From Prevotella sp. (lineage in GTDB: Bacteria; Bacteroidota; Bacteroidia; Bacteroidales; Bacteroidaceae): DNA of 36,680 nt. A program made the position numbers and the translations under genes. The notes beneath the pieces were generated by a model that saw only the letters and a program-made list of their open reading frames with translations, searched no databases and had not been told where the DNA came from. Each line of letters begins with the position of its first letter. Positions within the stretch are counted from its first letter, which is position 1. Location of the stretch: contig JALEWR010000125.1 of NCBI GenBank assembly GCA_022783515.1, positions 1 to 36,680 on the forward strand. The letters run 5' to 3'. This document shows positions 25,401-32,539 of this stretch, piece by piece.

Positions 25401-27536
25401 CACACTTTGCAGGAGAGCTTCTTGCCCATAGAAATGCAACGGGGCGACCTCAACACCCCCGTAACCCGATTTGTTTCAGCTTTCCAGAGCATCTATGGTG
25501 CCAAGTATGTGGTGCAAATGCTGGTGGCATTGGGCAAAAAATCGTTCTACAAAGGTTACTTTTGGTATGGTGCGAATGAAGAGATGAGCAAACAGAAACT
25601 GTTTTCACATCTTATCAAAAATTCGTATCCGGCGGAAGACGATACGCAAGAAGTGTTTGACAATTTAGTGAAACAACATAAGAAAGAGCTTACCGAGCAA
25701 CGCCTCATCGAGCTGGCTGTCTATGCACCTCAATGGCAATCGTTTGTGAGTGCATATTTAGGATGGAAAGGTTTGGACAGTGGCATTTGGTGGATGCATG
25801 CCCATACGAAGACCGCGGAATACCAGGCACGCTCGGCTGAGTTTGAGAGTGAGGTGGCACGTTATTCAAGTCTTGACCTCGAAGACTTCAAAGTGGGTGC
25901 GGTGGATAAAGTGTGGTTCGACGAGGCTTTCAAAACATTAGGAGCGAAAAAGTGGGAAATGCTATACGATGCTGCCAAATACATAGCCGAAGGCAATGGA
26001 CACCGACGGGCAAAAATCTACTCGGACACACTCACCGGCGTTTATTCGCTTAAAGAAGTCTTGGAAAAGGTGAGAGAAAAACGCGACCAAGAGTTTTTGC
26101 GGGTATATGGATTGGTGCCACTCAATAAGAAAAATCCGAAAAAAGATCTCTTGGAACGCTACGAAGAATTGGTAAGGTTTAGAAAAGAGAGCCGCCAGTT
26201 CGGACAGATGCGACAGGCAAGCGAAGGCACGGCTTGCGATGTGGCAATGGACAATCTGGCACGCAACGCCGGCTATGCCGACCCGCAACGCCTTACATGG
26301 GCAATGGAGACCGAACAGGTGAAAGCCATCTTTGCACAGGCAACCCAGGTGGAGATTGGCGAGGTGAGCCTCAAGCTCTATGTGGAAGAAAGCGGAAAGG
26401 CGGAAATAAGTATAGAAAAAGGTGGCAAAACGCTGAAAGCCGTGCCTGCCAACCTGAAGAAGAATGAGCATGTGTTGGAATTGACAGCCCACAGAAAGGT
26501 GCTTCGAGAGCAGCTGTCGCGGTCGCGTAAGGGATTGGAGGCTGCCATGATGCGTGGTGACCGATTTACTTTCGAGGAATTGAAGACGCTTTTCGAACAT
26601 CCCGTTATTTCTAAGTTGCTGCAAAAATTGGTGTTTATCAGCGATACCGGAGCCAATGGTTTTTATTCAGAAAACGGGTTGCAAGATGCCAATGGGCAAC
26701 ACACGCCGCTCACTTCTGACGACAACATTCGCATAGCCCACTGCTACGATCTGCACCAAGCAGGTGTATGGGCGGATTATCAACGTTTGAGTTTCGATCA
26801 AGAGTTGGTACAACCTTTCAAACAAATATTCCGTGAGTTGTACGTTCCCACTGCCGACGAGTTGCAAGAAGCTGCTGTTTCGCGTCGCTACGCAGGGCAT
26901 CAGGTGCAACCCAAGCAAACGCTCGCCCTGCTGAAGGGCAGAGGCTGGAAGGTGGATTACGAGGAAGGCTTGCAGAAAGTGTATCACAAGCAAGGTTTTC
27001 AGGTGAAACTCTATGCCATGGCAGATTGGTTTTCGCCCTCGGATGTGGAGGCTCCCACGCTTGAAACCATCGAGTTTCACAGCTTGAAAGACTTTACCAA
27101 TATTCCCTTTACCGATATCGACCCACTCATCTTCTCGGAAGTGATGCGGGATATTGACCTCGTGGTGAGCGTGGCATACGTTGGCGGTGTAGATCCGGAG
27201 GCGAGCCAGTCGACCGTGGAGATGCGGGCTGCCATTCTCACCCAAACCTTACGTCTGTTCAAACTTGCCAATGTGGAAATCAGCAAGCATCATGCCCATA
27301 TCAAAGGCACGATGGGCGAATACTCGGTGCATCTGGGCAGTGGCGTGGTTCATCAGGTGGCACAGGGTCATCTGTCCATCATCCCGGTACATTCCCAACA
27401 TCGCGGCCGCCTCTTCCTTCCCTTTGTCGACGACGATCCCAAGACGGCAGAAATCATGTCGAAGGTGCTGTTGCTGGCAAAAGACAAGGACATCAAAGAC
27501 CCAACGGTGTTACAACAGATACGCCCCACATCGTAA
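22440..27536 (+). CDS. Giant DUF4132 domain protein (1698 aa, MolR/YehI-related)
   Basis: A very large soluble protein with no signal peptide. The first two thirds are rich in helix pairs such as VIEHLLESGNVDQRAGGLDLL, suggesting an alpha-solenoid (HEAT-like) scaffold. The DUF4132 domain lies at about residues 1345-1530, with HRKVLREQLSRSRKGLEAAM, FEELKTLFEHPVISKLLQKL and the later WFSPSDV. It is followed by a conserved C-terminal part ending FVDDDPKTAEIMSKVLLLAK, then DIKDPTVLQQI. No WGR domain is seen. E. coli MolR/YehI carries this domain and sits near MoxR ATPase, VWA and SWIM genes (yehL, yehP, yehQ); none of these is in this window. Function unknown: a scaffold in an ATPase-chaperone or conflict system is only inferred. 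Confidence 0.88.
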   Translation: MDNPALNQYVSFENATHSLSSRILQRIKQSDLSSQAKNLGKALFSEYKTPYGYESDIIEVDNDKFKAIAPLFMDIDWNDAKHFELLTFLYGETYAPYMVKAWAEFPHLMYQRDYERRSFRAPHSKNIILANQLVFLMFAAGHWYSLDYEDKRRFLLPPAEAMRYGNNLHNKSFVLPVAKMIDDGQTDLLQLAENIIYGKDEVGKVSDFLIRVLLASQKPECWQLVGQLLTSAQRQEGLRQTIMESVDEYSCKEAFRYIIDLVVREKLTRFSSVVRAIDVWMGMGFEADKESTVRRIFTMTSEWLVDEQGAYKVLQEMTDESDNLVLYTALWVISMTDVMLVLDYIEAMLKMKSKQKQCLALYFARETKMTVVIDTACRIALEQPSLEVLSFVIGMLRSTLEYEKPADRGNEQLFDKMLNIANGIEVKQKDFEGLVFGWTNSCFKKENLLHVTYLVAGDNETNITKILDRFDELSSDLRWQIVRNLYGDWSAYAYNDSAMRLETDGMPPIKPLQRSFAFRLINDRGVSQQATGFKVLQNCTLTDEEVFGMESLYTRKGQDFRRELSKLMLQQDDKRLKTVIEHLLESGNVDQRAGGLDLLATLHNAKRMTGFMEQKVAEYRARPKLSKNETVLLDRISTVEGTTAEVLSAENGYGVYNPKNTTPWSLPTIDEAGIYAQRTTSGKNTGLIGKMKTALGIHSPNYGLSKSIEDIKKEIDRLVILYNENKNYEYECEEYDGRKTMVLLGNTFGYKVRQHKQLTPQERFEAFPLYEVWEEWYQSTGLDACDLFILTLLDEMDHNTFKKYLQQYVLPNDELYPKMGSYRWNNPIRIIMKALADYHVFEDKTNFLIDLSCDIYRNLPQDIIYYKDNERYYYNGVQRTSGWQDNVLMTTFIKRIDEEKITEEQAWKLWNIYRFIQFTGHEDVAKHHFPPLEIAAICYQAGRITQDEMTEVLLVVDNLRDATNRKRYEHYYRNWVFERFSFIRDFIHTLQESFLPIEMQRGDLNTPVTRFVSAFQSIYGAKYVVQMLVALGKKSFYKGYFWYGANEEMSKQKLFSHLIKNSYPAEDDTQEVFDNLVKQHKKELTEQRLIELAVYAPQWQSFVSAYLGWKGLDSGIWWMHAHTKTAEYQARSAEFESEVARYSSLDLEDFKVGAVDKVWFDEAFKTLGAKKWEMLYDAAKYIAEGNGHRRAKIYSDTLTGVYSLKEVLEKVREKRDQEFLRVYGLVPLNKKNPKKDLLERYEELVRFRKESRQFGQMRQASEGTACDVAMDNLARNAGYADPQRLTWAMETEQVKAIFAQATQVEIGEVSLKLYVEESGKAEISIEKGGKTLKAVPANLKKNEHVLELTAHRKVLREQLSRSRKGLEAAMMRGDRFTFEELKTLFEHPVISKLLQKLVFISDTGANGFYSENGLQDANGQHTPLTSDDNIRIAHCYDLHQAGVWADYQRLSFDQELVQPFKQIFRELYVPTADELQEAAVSRRYAGHQVQPKQTLALLKGRGWKVDYEEGLQKVYHKQGFQVKLYAMADWFSPSDVEAPTLETIEFHSLKDFTNIPFTDIDPLIFSEVMRDIDLVVSVAYVGGVDPEASQSTVEMRAAILTQTLRLFKLANVEISKHHAHIKGTMGEYSVHLGSGVVHQVAQGHLSIIPVHSQHRGRLFLPFVDDDPKTAEIMSKVLLLAKDKDIKDPTVLQQIRPTS

Positions 27537-27886
27537 AGGGCTGTCAGACAATTCATTGTTACGCATAAAATCCGCAGATAGTAAAAGGCGATATATACTT
27601 ACGGCCGGTTTGGAGAGTTCCGAATCGGCCGTAAGTGTTGATAGGCAGATAGCGTGAGCTTGAAAAATGTGGAATACCGCAAACCGGTATTGTCCTGAAA
27701 AAGTGTGTAAGTTTTCACCTTGAGGTATGTTCGTAATTGTGGCTTTACCATTATAATTGGTGCTGGCGTTGGCTCCAAGGGGCATAATCACGCAGTTAGC
27801 CATTGCAATGCAATAGTGTCCTAAATAATTTTCTAAAAAAGTGAAGGAAGTAGTTTTCACTAAGGAAAAAAGTCTTACCTTAATGT
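27537..27886. other. Intergenic region downstream of the DUF4132 gene
   Basis: No convincing gene in 350 bp. It holds a long hairpin at 27597-27636. A frame open on the minus strand (27860 to 27510) runs through it and into the DUF4132 gene, but has no recognisable domain. GAAGGAAG near 27842 and CTTCCTTC near 27902 form a loose 8-bp inverted pair around the end of the truncated acyltransferase frame. Confidence 0.5.
27597..27636. repeat. 18-bp stem hairpin (ACTTACGGCCG...CGGCCGTAAGT)
   Basis: Positions 27597-27614 pair with 27619-27636 over 18 bp (16 Watson-Crick pairs and two G-T wobbles) around GAGT. No T run follows on the plus strand, so it is a weak candidate as an intrinsic terminator. 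It could end the DUF4132 transcript or belong to a mobile or dispersed repeat. Confidence 0.7.
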
Positions 27887-28216
27887 TTACCCCAAACCAA
27901 ACCTTCCTTCATGACAAAGATAACACTTTTTGCTCAAGTAATTCCAATGTATGATGAGGGCAGCACCCAAGCATAGCAGATGCAGGGGATAGAGCTTGAG
28001 GAATCGGCTCGTGAGAAACTTTCTGTGCGAATAGCTGCCCTCTTCTATTTGCCGGCCACGGCTGTGGGCAGTGATAAAGCCACTGAGAATGAAGAAAAAA
28101 GCCACACCGCAATCGCCTCCGGCATCAAGAGGAGGGATACCGGCAAAGCTATAATGAGAGAGAAAAATGAGTAGCAGAAAGAGAAAACGAAGCGATTGTA
28201 GGGCGGTGAAGTGCAT
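27887..28216 (-). pseudogene. Truncated acyltransferase 3 family gene (N-terminal third only)
   Basis: The 109 residues from ATG 28216 match the start of acyltransferase 3 (OafA/NodX-type) proteins: FTALQSLRFLFLLLIFLSHY, then GGDCGVAFFFILSGFITA and RFLKLYPLHLLCLG. Full-length members have about 330-370 residues and ten helices; here only the first two or three remain before unrelated sequence (CYLCHEGRFGLG) and a stop. No continuation of the family is seen in other frames downstream, so the rest appears deleted rather than frameshifted. It begins 39 bp after the LpxH-type gene on the same strand, which suggests the intact gene once belonged to that operon. Confidence 0.7.
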
Positions 28217-28255
28217 GGCGTTGAGGATTGGGAGGGCCAATGGCGGTTGAGGTTT

Positions 28256-29017
28256 TTAAGGTTGTGTTTCTCCTTCCACATATTGTTCCATGAAAAGGTG
28301 TTCTCCGTCCCACACAGCGTAGGTAAACTGCCACACCCAATCGCCAAGAATCAGCATGCGGGTTTTGTGCGATAGCATGAGATCGAGTTCGATGTGTCGG
28401 TGTCCGTAAAGAAAGAAATCTATGTCGGTATGTTCTTTCATATAAGCCTTGGTGTATTGAACGAGATACTCGTTATGCTCACCCAAATAGGGTGTTTCTT
28501 TTCCATCGGCTCTTTTTAGACGGCTGTGTTTGGCCCAGTTCAAACCGAATGCCATGCTCCATCTGGGATGAAGGGTGTTGAGCAACCATTGGCATAACGG
28601 ACTGTGGAACATCTTTCGCATCAGGCGATACTTGCGGTCGGGGTCGCCCAATCCATCGCCATGGGCCAGATAAAAAACCTTTCCCATGATTTCGGTGGTG
28701 AGTGGCTTTTTGTGAACAATCATTCCACACTCTTTTTCCAAGTAGCCGTATGTCCACAAGTCGTGATTTCCTGTAAAGAAATGCACTTCTACGCCCATAT
28801 CTGTCAATTCGGAAATTTTGCCCAAGAAGCGTGTATATCCTTTCGGAACAACGTATTTGAACTCGTTCCAAAAGTCGAACATGTCGCCTAAGAGATAGAT
28901 GGCATCGGCCTTGTCTTTGATGCTGTCGAGAAAACGCACCAGGCGACGCTCGTGGGTACGTCCATGCTCAATGGCTAATGAACCAAGATGTGCGTCGGAA
29001 AGAAAATATACGTTCAT
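28256..29017 (-). CDS. lpxH: UDP-2,3-diacylglucosamine diphosphatase (LpxH-type metallophosphatase)
   Basis: A 253-residue calcineurin-like phosphoesterase with all metal-binding motifs of the LpxH/UDP-diacylglucosamine hydrolase group: SDAHLG (residues 7-12), GDMFDFW, TGNHDLW, HGDGLGDPDRKYR and LYGHRH. LpxH splits UDP-2,3-diacylglucosamine to lipid X and UMP in lipid A synthesis at the inner-membrane face. The length fits. Bacteroidota members form their own branch, so lpxH is the likely rather than certain identity. The upstream DUF59 gene ends 27 bp before its start. Confidence 0.85.
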   Translation of the reverse strand: MNVYFLSDAHLGSLAIEHGRTHERRLVRFLDSIKDKADAIYLLGDMFDFWNEFKYVVPKGYTRFLGKISELTDMGVEVHFFTGNHDLWTYGYLEKECGMIVHKKPLTTEIMGKVFYLAHGDGLGDPDRKYRLMRKMFHSPLCQWLLNTLHPRWSMAFGLNWAKHSRLKRADGKETPYLGEHNEYLVQYTKAYMKEHTDIDFFLYGHRHIELDLMLSHKTRMLILGDWVWQFTYAVWDGEHLFMEQYVEGETQP

Positions 29018-29044
29018 AAGTTATAATTCACAATGGATTATCCA

Positions 29045-29365
29045 TTATTCAAAACCTAATTCAACGCGTGCCTCTTCGCTCATCATACTTTGATCCCATG
29101 CGGGTTCAAACACAATTTCGATGTTGGCACTCTGTACACCTGAGATGGCTTCTACCTTGGTGCGAACATCTTCGAGGATGAAGTCGGCAGCCGGACAAGC
29201 AGGAGCGGTGAAGGTCATGTCGATATGTAGCGTGCCATCTTCCTGCAAATCAATCTTATAAATCAATCCCAAGTCGTATATATTCACCGGAATTTCGGGG
29301 TCGTAAACGGTTTTCAATGCTTCCACTATACGACCTTCTATCTGTAATTTTTCTTCTTGTGTCAT
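29045..29365 (-). CDS. DUF59/MIP18 family Fe-S cluster assembly protein (SufT-like)
   Basis: A 106-residue protein that matches the MIP18/DUF59 family nearly end to end: ALKTVYDPEIPVNIYDLGLIY, MTFTAPACPAADFI with the conserved cysteine, and the final VFEPAWDQSMMSEEARVELG. Relatives (SufT, PaaD, yitW) help load iron-sulfur clusters onto target proteins in the cytoplasm. A -7-like box TATCTTTG on the minus strand (29396-29389) would start transcription about 16 nt before the ATG, so this gene and lpxH may form a transcription unit separate from radC. Confidence 0.9.
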   Translation of the reverse strand: MTQEEKLQIEGRIVEALKTVYDPEIPVNIYDLGLIYKIDLQEDGTLHIDMTFTAPACPAADFILEDVRTKVEAISGVQSANIEIVFEPAWDQSMMSEEARVELGFE

Positions 29366-29388
29366 CTTTTAAAATATTTAGTTGATGA

Positions 29389-29396
29389 CAAAGATA
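29389..29396 (-). promoter_or_regulatory. Probable -7 element for the DUF59-lpxH unit
   Basis: The minus strand reads TATCTTTG, fitting TAnnTTTG, about 24 bp from the DUF59 start codon. No clear -33 TTTG is seen. Confidence 0.45.
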
Positions 29397-29470
29397 ATAA
29401 AAAAGAAATAAAACTCACCCACTTATCAAGCCATTTCCTTTCTCTTCTATTTCGGGGATATCAGGTAACA

Positions 29471-30148
29471 TCAAAGTCTTCCTTCCTCCCTATAGCTATA
29501 ATAACTCCCATCGGTGATGATAACGTGGTCGAGGAAATAGATTCTCATGGTTTCGCAAGCTTTTTGAAGACGCTCTGTAATGGCGTCGTCTTGCTTGCTG
29601 GGGCGGAGGTTATTGCTGGGATGGTTGTGGCAAAAGACCAGGATGGTGGCATTATGGAGTAGGGCTTCTTTGAGGATGAGGCGTATATCTACTGCTGTTT
29701 CGCTTATTCCGCCATGCGAAAGGCGTTCGGCTTTGATGAGCTTATAACTTTGATTGAGTAGCAAGACCCATGCTTCTTCCACGTCTAAGTCTTGCATGTG
29801 TGAGTGCATATAATTGTATATGGCTGTTGCCGAACCCAAATCTTTGCGTTTTTCTATTTGTTCTCGTTGTCTTCTCTTACCCAGTTCGCAGGCGGCAAGG
29901 ATGGTTACGGCTTTGGCTTCACCTATTCCATGATAGGCCTCTAATTCGCGTTGGGTTTTCTTCCCCAAGGTGTTGAGATTGTTTTTGCAGTCGGCCAAGA
30001 TGCGTTTCATAAGGTCGACGGCAGTTTCTTCTGGTGTTCCCGAGCCGATAAGAATGGCCAACAGCTCGGCATTGGTGAGGTTTTCGGCTCCCAGTCGCTG
30101 CAGTTTTTCGCGTGGGCGGTCTTCTTCTGCCCATTGATTGATTTTCAT
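29471..30148 (-). CDS. radC: RadC family JAB-domain protein
   Basis: A 225-residue protein of normal length. The N-terminal helix-hairpin-helix part (about 1-100) shows DRPREKLQRLGAENLTNAEL and YHGIGEAKAVTILAACELG. The C-terminal JAB1/MPN metalloprotease-like domain shows the metal site HGGISETAVDIR and FCHNHPSNNLRPSKQD. The name comes from an early link to DNA repair that was later withdrawn; the biochemical role is unknown. It begins 51 bp after the glycosyltransferase gene on the same strand. Confidence 0.95.
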   Translation of the reverse strand: MKINQWAEEDRPREKLQRLGAENLTNAELLAILIGSGTPEETAVDLMKRILADCKNNLNTLGKKTQRELEAYHGIGEAKAVTILAACELGKRRQREQIEKRKDLGSATAIYNYMHSHMQDLDVEEAWVLLLNQSYKLIKAERLSHGGISETAVDIRLILKEALLHNATILVFCHNHPSNNLRPSKQDDAITERLQKACETMRIYFLDHVIITDGSYYSYREEGRL

Positions 30149-30199
30149 GATGGACTTGTCTTGGTGAGGGGATTGAAAGGTAGGAGGTGAAGAGGAAAG

Positions 30200-31246
30200 C
30201 TACTTATAGAAATTCTTTTCAAAAGCAGTGAACTCGTCTTTGCCTTTTACGCAGCGTTTCCACCATGCTTCGATAAATCCGAAGCCATAGCCCATGAGCT
30301 GTGTGAAGGCGGCAATAATACTCAAAAAGCCAATTTTGACACTTTTGAATAGCCAAGCCGACTCGCAAAAGATGGCGAAAGCATAGAGTAGAAGGGGTAG
30401 GAGAGAGAGAATCAATAGTCCGCAACCTATGTTTTGCAGAAGAGTTGATGTGGCAAAGAGGTGTAAGAGGATGCCCACGGTCATACAGACAAGCAGGAAG
30501 AGGACGCCCACCGTAAAAATCATAGGTAGCAGATGCACCGGTTTGAGCGATTCGGGGTATTTCTTATAGAGGTTGATGCGTGCGATACCGCTGTTATAAA
30601 CCTGCCGGAAAAACTTGCGAAAGTCGGTTCTACGCTTATGCCACACCCATGCTTCGGGGAACAAACGGCAGGCTAATCCCGCCTTAAAGATACGGATAGA
30701 AAAGTCGATATCTTCGCCAAAACGCATCTTGGAAAAGCCTTTTAATTGCTGATATACCTCCTTTTTGATACCCATATTAAAGGAACGAGGATAAAACTTA
30801 TCCATCTTTTTCTTACCACCGCGTATGCCTCCTGTGGTGAAAAACGCCGTCATAGAATAAGAGATGGCTTTTTGGATGGGGGTGAACGATGGATGAGCCG
30901 CATCTGGACCACCAAAAGCGTCGGCCGGTTGACGCTTTAACTCTTGGTCGACAGCCACAAGATAATCGTCAGGAAGCACCACATCACTGTCTAAGATAAT
31001 GACATAATCGCCCTTGGCACGCTCCACTCCGTAGTTACGGCTTTGTCCCGGTCCCGAGTTCTCCTTATAATAATAATGTATGGCGAGTTGATTTTTATAG
31101 CGTTCGCATACCATTTGTGAGGATAGCGTTGAGCCATCTTCCACGATAATCACTTCAAAGTCTTTCTGCTTTTGTTGAGTGAGGCTGTTCAAAAGCTCGT
31201 CCACTTCGTCGGGACGATTAAAAACGGGGATGACAAAGCTGTACAT
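30200..31246 (-). CDS. Family 2 glycosyltransferase with C-terminal membrane segments
   Basis: A 348-residue membrane-associated GT-A glycosyltransferase. It starts with YSFVIPVFNRPDEVDELLNSL; the nucleotide-sugar site is EDGS (about 35-38) and the DXD-type site ILDSDVVLPDDYL (about 94). SYSMTAFFTTGGIRGG and RFGEDIDFSIRIFKAG form the acceptor side. Two or three membrane helices follow (about 235-310). The layout is that of polyprenol- or lipid-linked sugar transferases. The sugar and acceptor cannot be read from sequence. It is the first gene of a minus-strand series with radC. Confidence 0.88.
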   Translation of the reverse strand: MYSFVIPVFNRPDEVDELLNSLTQQKQKDFEVIIVEDGSTLSSQMVCERYKNQLAIHYYYKENSGPGQSRNYGVERAKGDYVIILDSDVVLPDDYLVAVDQELKRQPADAFGGPDAAHPSFTPIQKAISYSMTAFFTTGGIRGGKKKMDKFYPRSFNMGIKKEVYQQLKGFSKMRFGEDIDFSIRIFKAGLACRLFPEAWVWHKRRTDFRKFFRQVYNSGIARINLYKKYPESLKPVHLLPMIFTVGVLFLLVCMTVGILLHLFATSTLLQNIGCGLLILSLLPLLLYAFAIFCESAWLFKSVKIGFLSIIAAFTQLMGYGFGFIEAWWKRCVKGKDEFTAFEKNFYK

Positions 31247-31299
31247 GGGCGGTAGAAGAATTGTGGTTTTTGGGGGAAACAGGAATGGGCTTTAAAAGC

Positions 31300-31363
31300 A
31301 AAAAGAATGAGAAGAAAATAGGTTACATGATATTGTTATCCTAACTTTCTTGTCATTCTTTTT
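31300..31363 (-). terminator. Long hairpin terminator downstream of efp
   Basis: AAAAAGAATGAGAAGA (31300-31315) and TCTTGTCATTCTTTTT (31348-31363) are complementary except at one position, with a further partial TAGG/CCTA pairing inside. On the minus strand the hairpin ends in CTTTTTGCTTTT, suiting an intrinsic terminator for efp. Confidence 0.65.
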
Positions 31364-31367
31364 TATT

Positions 31368-31413
31368 GCTATCGTCTTGCATGCCTATTGGGCATATAAG
31401 GATGGTCGATAGC
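31368..31413 (-). other. Second structured element after efp
   Basis: GCTATCG (31368-31374) pairs with CGATAGC (31407-31413), enclosing ATGCC/GGCAT around TATTG. On the minus strand it comes immediately after the efp stop and before the terminator hairpin. Confidence 0.5.
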
Positions 31414-31436
31414 CCTTCGTTTATATCCGTATATGG

Positions 31437-32003
31437 TTATTCTTTCACACGTTGGAGGTAAGAACCGTCGCGAGTATCCACTTGGATCAGTTCGCCTTCA
31501 TTGATAAACAAGGGTACACGCACTTCAACCCCTGTTTCCAATGTTGCGGGTTTGGTGGTATTGGTTGCAGTATCGCCCTTGATTCCAGGTTCGCTGTGTG
31601 TGATGCGAAGTACGGTTTTTACAGGCATTTCTGCCAAGAGTACAGTGCCGTCGCTTGTGTCAGTAACCACTTCAACCACGTCTCCTTCTTTCATGAAAGC
31701 AGCACCTGTAACCGATTCTTTGGGCAAAGGAATTTGCTCGAAAGTTTCTTGGTTCATGAAGATACAGCCCGTGGTGTCTTCGTAGAGATACTGATAGGGA
31801 CGGCGTTCTACGCGTACATCCTCCAATTTGAAACCTACCTGGAATGTGCGGTCGAGTACACGACCATCCGAAACGTTTTTCAACTTAGTGATCATAACGG
31901 TGTTTCCCTTACCCGGTTTTCTGTGTTGAAAGTCGATACAGGTCCAGATTTTACCGTCTAAGCGAATACATGTTCCGATTTTGATGTCTTGTGAATTAAT
32001 CAT
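31437..32003 (-). CDS. efp: Elongation factor P
   Basis: EF-P binds ribosomes stalled at proline runs and helps peptide-bond formation. The 188-residue protein has the three-domain family layout: a KOW-like N-terminus (IKIGTCIRLDGKIWTCIDFQ), the central OB domain (VTGAAFMKEGDVVEVVTD) and the C-terminal OB domain with GIKGDTATNTTKPATLETG. The tip of domain I reads HRKPGKGN with Lys32, so a lysine-type rather than an EarP/arginine-type modification site. A minus-strand TAACTTTG at 32070-32063 gives a plausible promoter. Its transcript is probably separate from rpmH, since a hairpin stands between them. Confidence 0.97.
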   Translation of the reverse strand: MINSQDIKIGTCIRLDGKIWTCIDFQHRKPGKGNTVMITKLKNVSDGRVLDRTFQVGFKLEDVRVERRPYQYLYEDTTGCIFMNQETFEQIPLPKESVTGAAFMKEGDVVEVVTDTSDGTVLLAEMPVKTVLRITHSEPGIKGDTATNTTKPATLETGVEVRVPLFINEGELIQVDTRDGSYLQRVKE

Positions 32004-32062
32004 TTTGTATTTCTTGTTTTAATATGTTTTTATTTTCTATTATAAACAGGGACTTGTTATTG

Positions 32063-32070
32063 CAAAGTTA
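32063..32070 (-). promoter_or_regulatory. Probable -7 element for efp
   Basis: The minus strand reads TAACTTTG. A TTTG lies only 17 bp further upstream, slightly short of the usual spacing. Leader of about 55 nt. Confidence 0.5.
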
Positions 32071-32154
32071 CGATAAATTTGCTAAAACAAAAGCATGTTT
32101 TCTGAAAAATACATCAGTGGGGTGGGCATAGGGCTTGTTGGGATATCTCATAAC

Positions 32155-32195
32155 ACGAGGGAAGCAATGAAACGGTGTTCCATTGCTTCCCTCGT
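32155..32195 (-). terminator. Hairpin after rpmH
   Basis: ACGAGGGAAGCAATG (32155-32169) pairs perfectly over 15 bp with CATTGCTTCCCTCGT (32181-32195). It lies 36 bp past the rpmH stop. A T tract is missing, but the very stable stem probably ends the rpmH transcript. Confidence 0.65.
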
Positions 32196-32231
32196 ATTGA
32201 AAGCCCCTGTAAGACCAAGGCTTTGCACAGC

Positions 32232-32387
32232 TTACTTTCCGTGATGTTCGTCAGAAACAGTAAGTTTTTTGCGACCGCGTGCACGGCGAGCTGCCAAAAC
32301 GCGACGACCATTCTTTGTTGCCATTCTTTCACGGAAGCCGTGCTTGTTCACTCTTCTTCTGTTGTGAGGCTGAAATGTTCTTTTCAT
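32232..32387 (-). CDS. rpmH: 50S ribosomal protein L34
   Basis: A 51-residue gene. Translation begins [18 protein letters not shown] and continues [20 protein letters not shown] with [13 protein letters not shown], which is L34 almost residue for residue with the Bacteroidota extension KLTVSDE. L34 is a component of the large ribosomal subunit. A good promoter precedes it and a hairpin follows. In many bacteria rpmH neighbours rnpA and dnaA; here it does not, lying between efp and a YitT-type gene, as is usual in Bacteroidota. Confidence 0.97.
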   Translation of the reverse strand: MKRTFQPHNRRRVNKHGFRERMATKNGRRVLAARRARGRKKLTVSDEHHGK

Positions 32388-32431
32388 TGCTTTATCTTGT
32401 TTTTATTTATTGTAATCCACACTTTGGGGTG

Positions 32432-32463
32432 CAAAGATACGCCTTTTTTCTTAAATAACCAAG
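32432..32463 (-). promoter_or_regulatory. Promoter for rpmH
   Basis: Read on the minus strand: CTTG (32463-32460), 20-bp spacer, TATCTTTG (32439-32432). Transcription would start near 32425, leaving a leader of about 38 nt. Confidence 0.6.
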
Positions 32464-32539
32464 ATTTGCATTAAATTAATTGGCGGAATAGTGAAAAGTA
32501 TGGTGTAACTTGGATGGAAATTTGCTTCAATTCGATTGG

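Noticed and set aside
27510-27860. 116-codon minus-strand frame between DUF4132 and the acyltransferase fragment
   Set aside because: It overlaps the end of the DUF4132 gene and includes the hairpin. No domain, and the start is arbitrary; kept only as part of a possible repeat element.
30200-31246. Phage or defence island around radC
   Set aside because: RadC homologues occur near mobile DNA, but the neighbours here (glycosyltransferase, DUF59, lpxH) are ordinary chromosomal genes.
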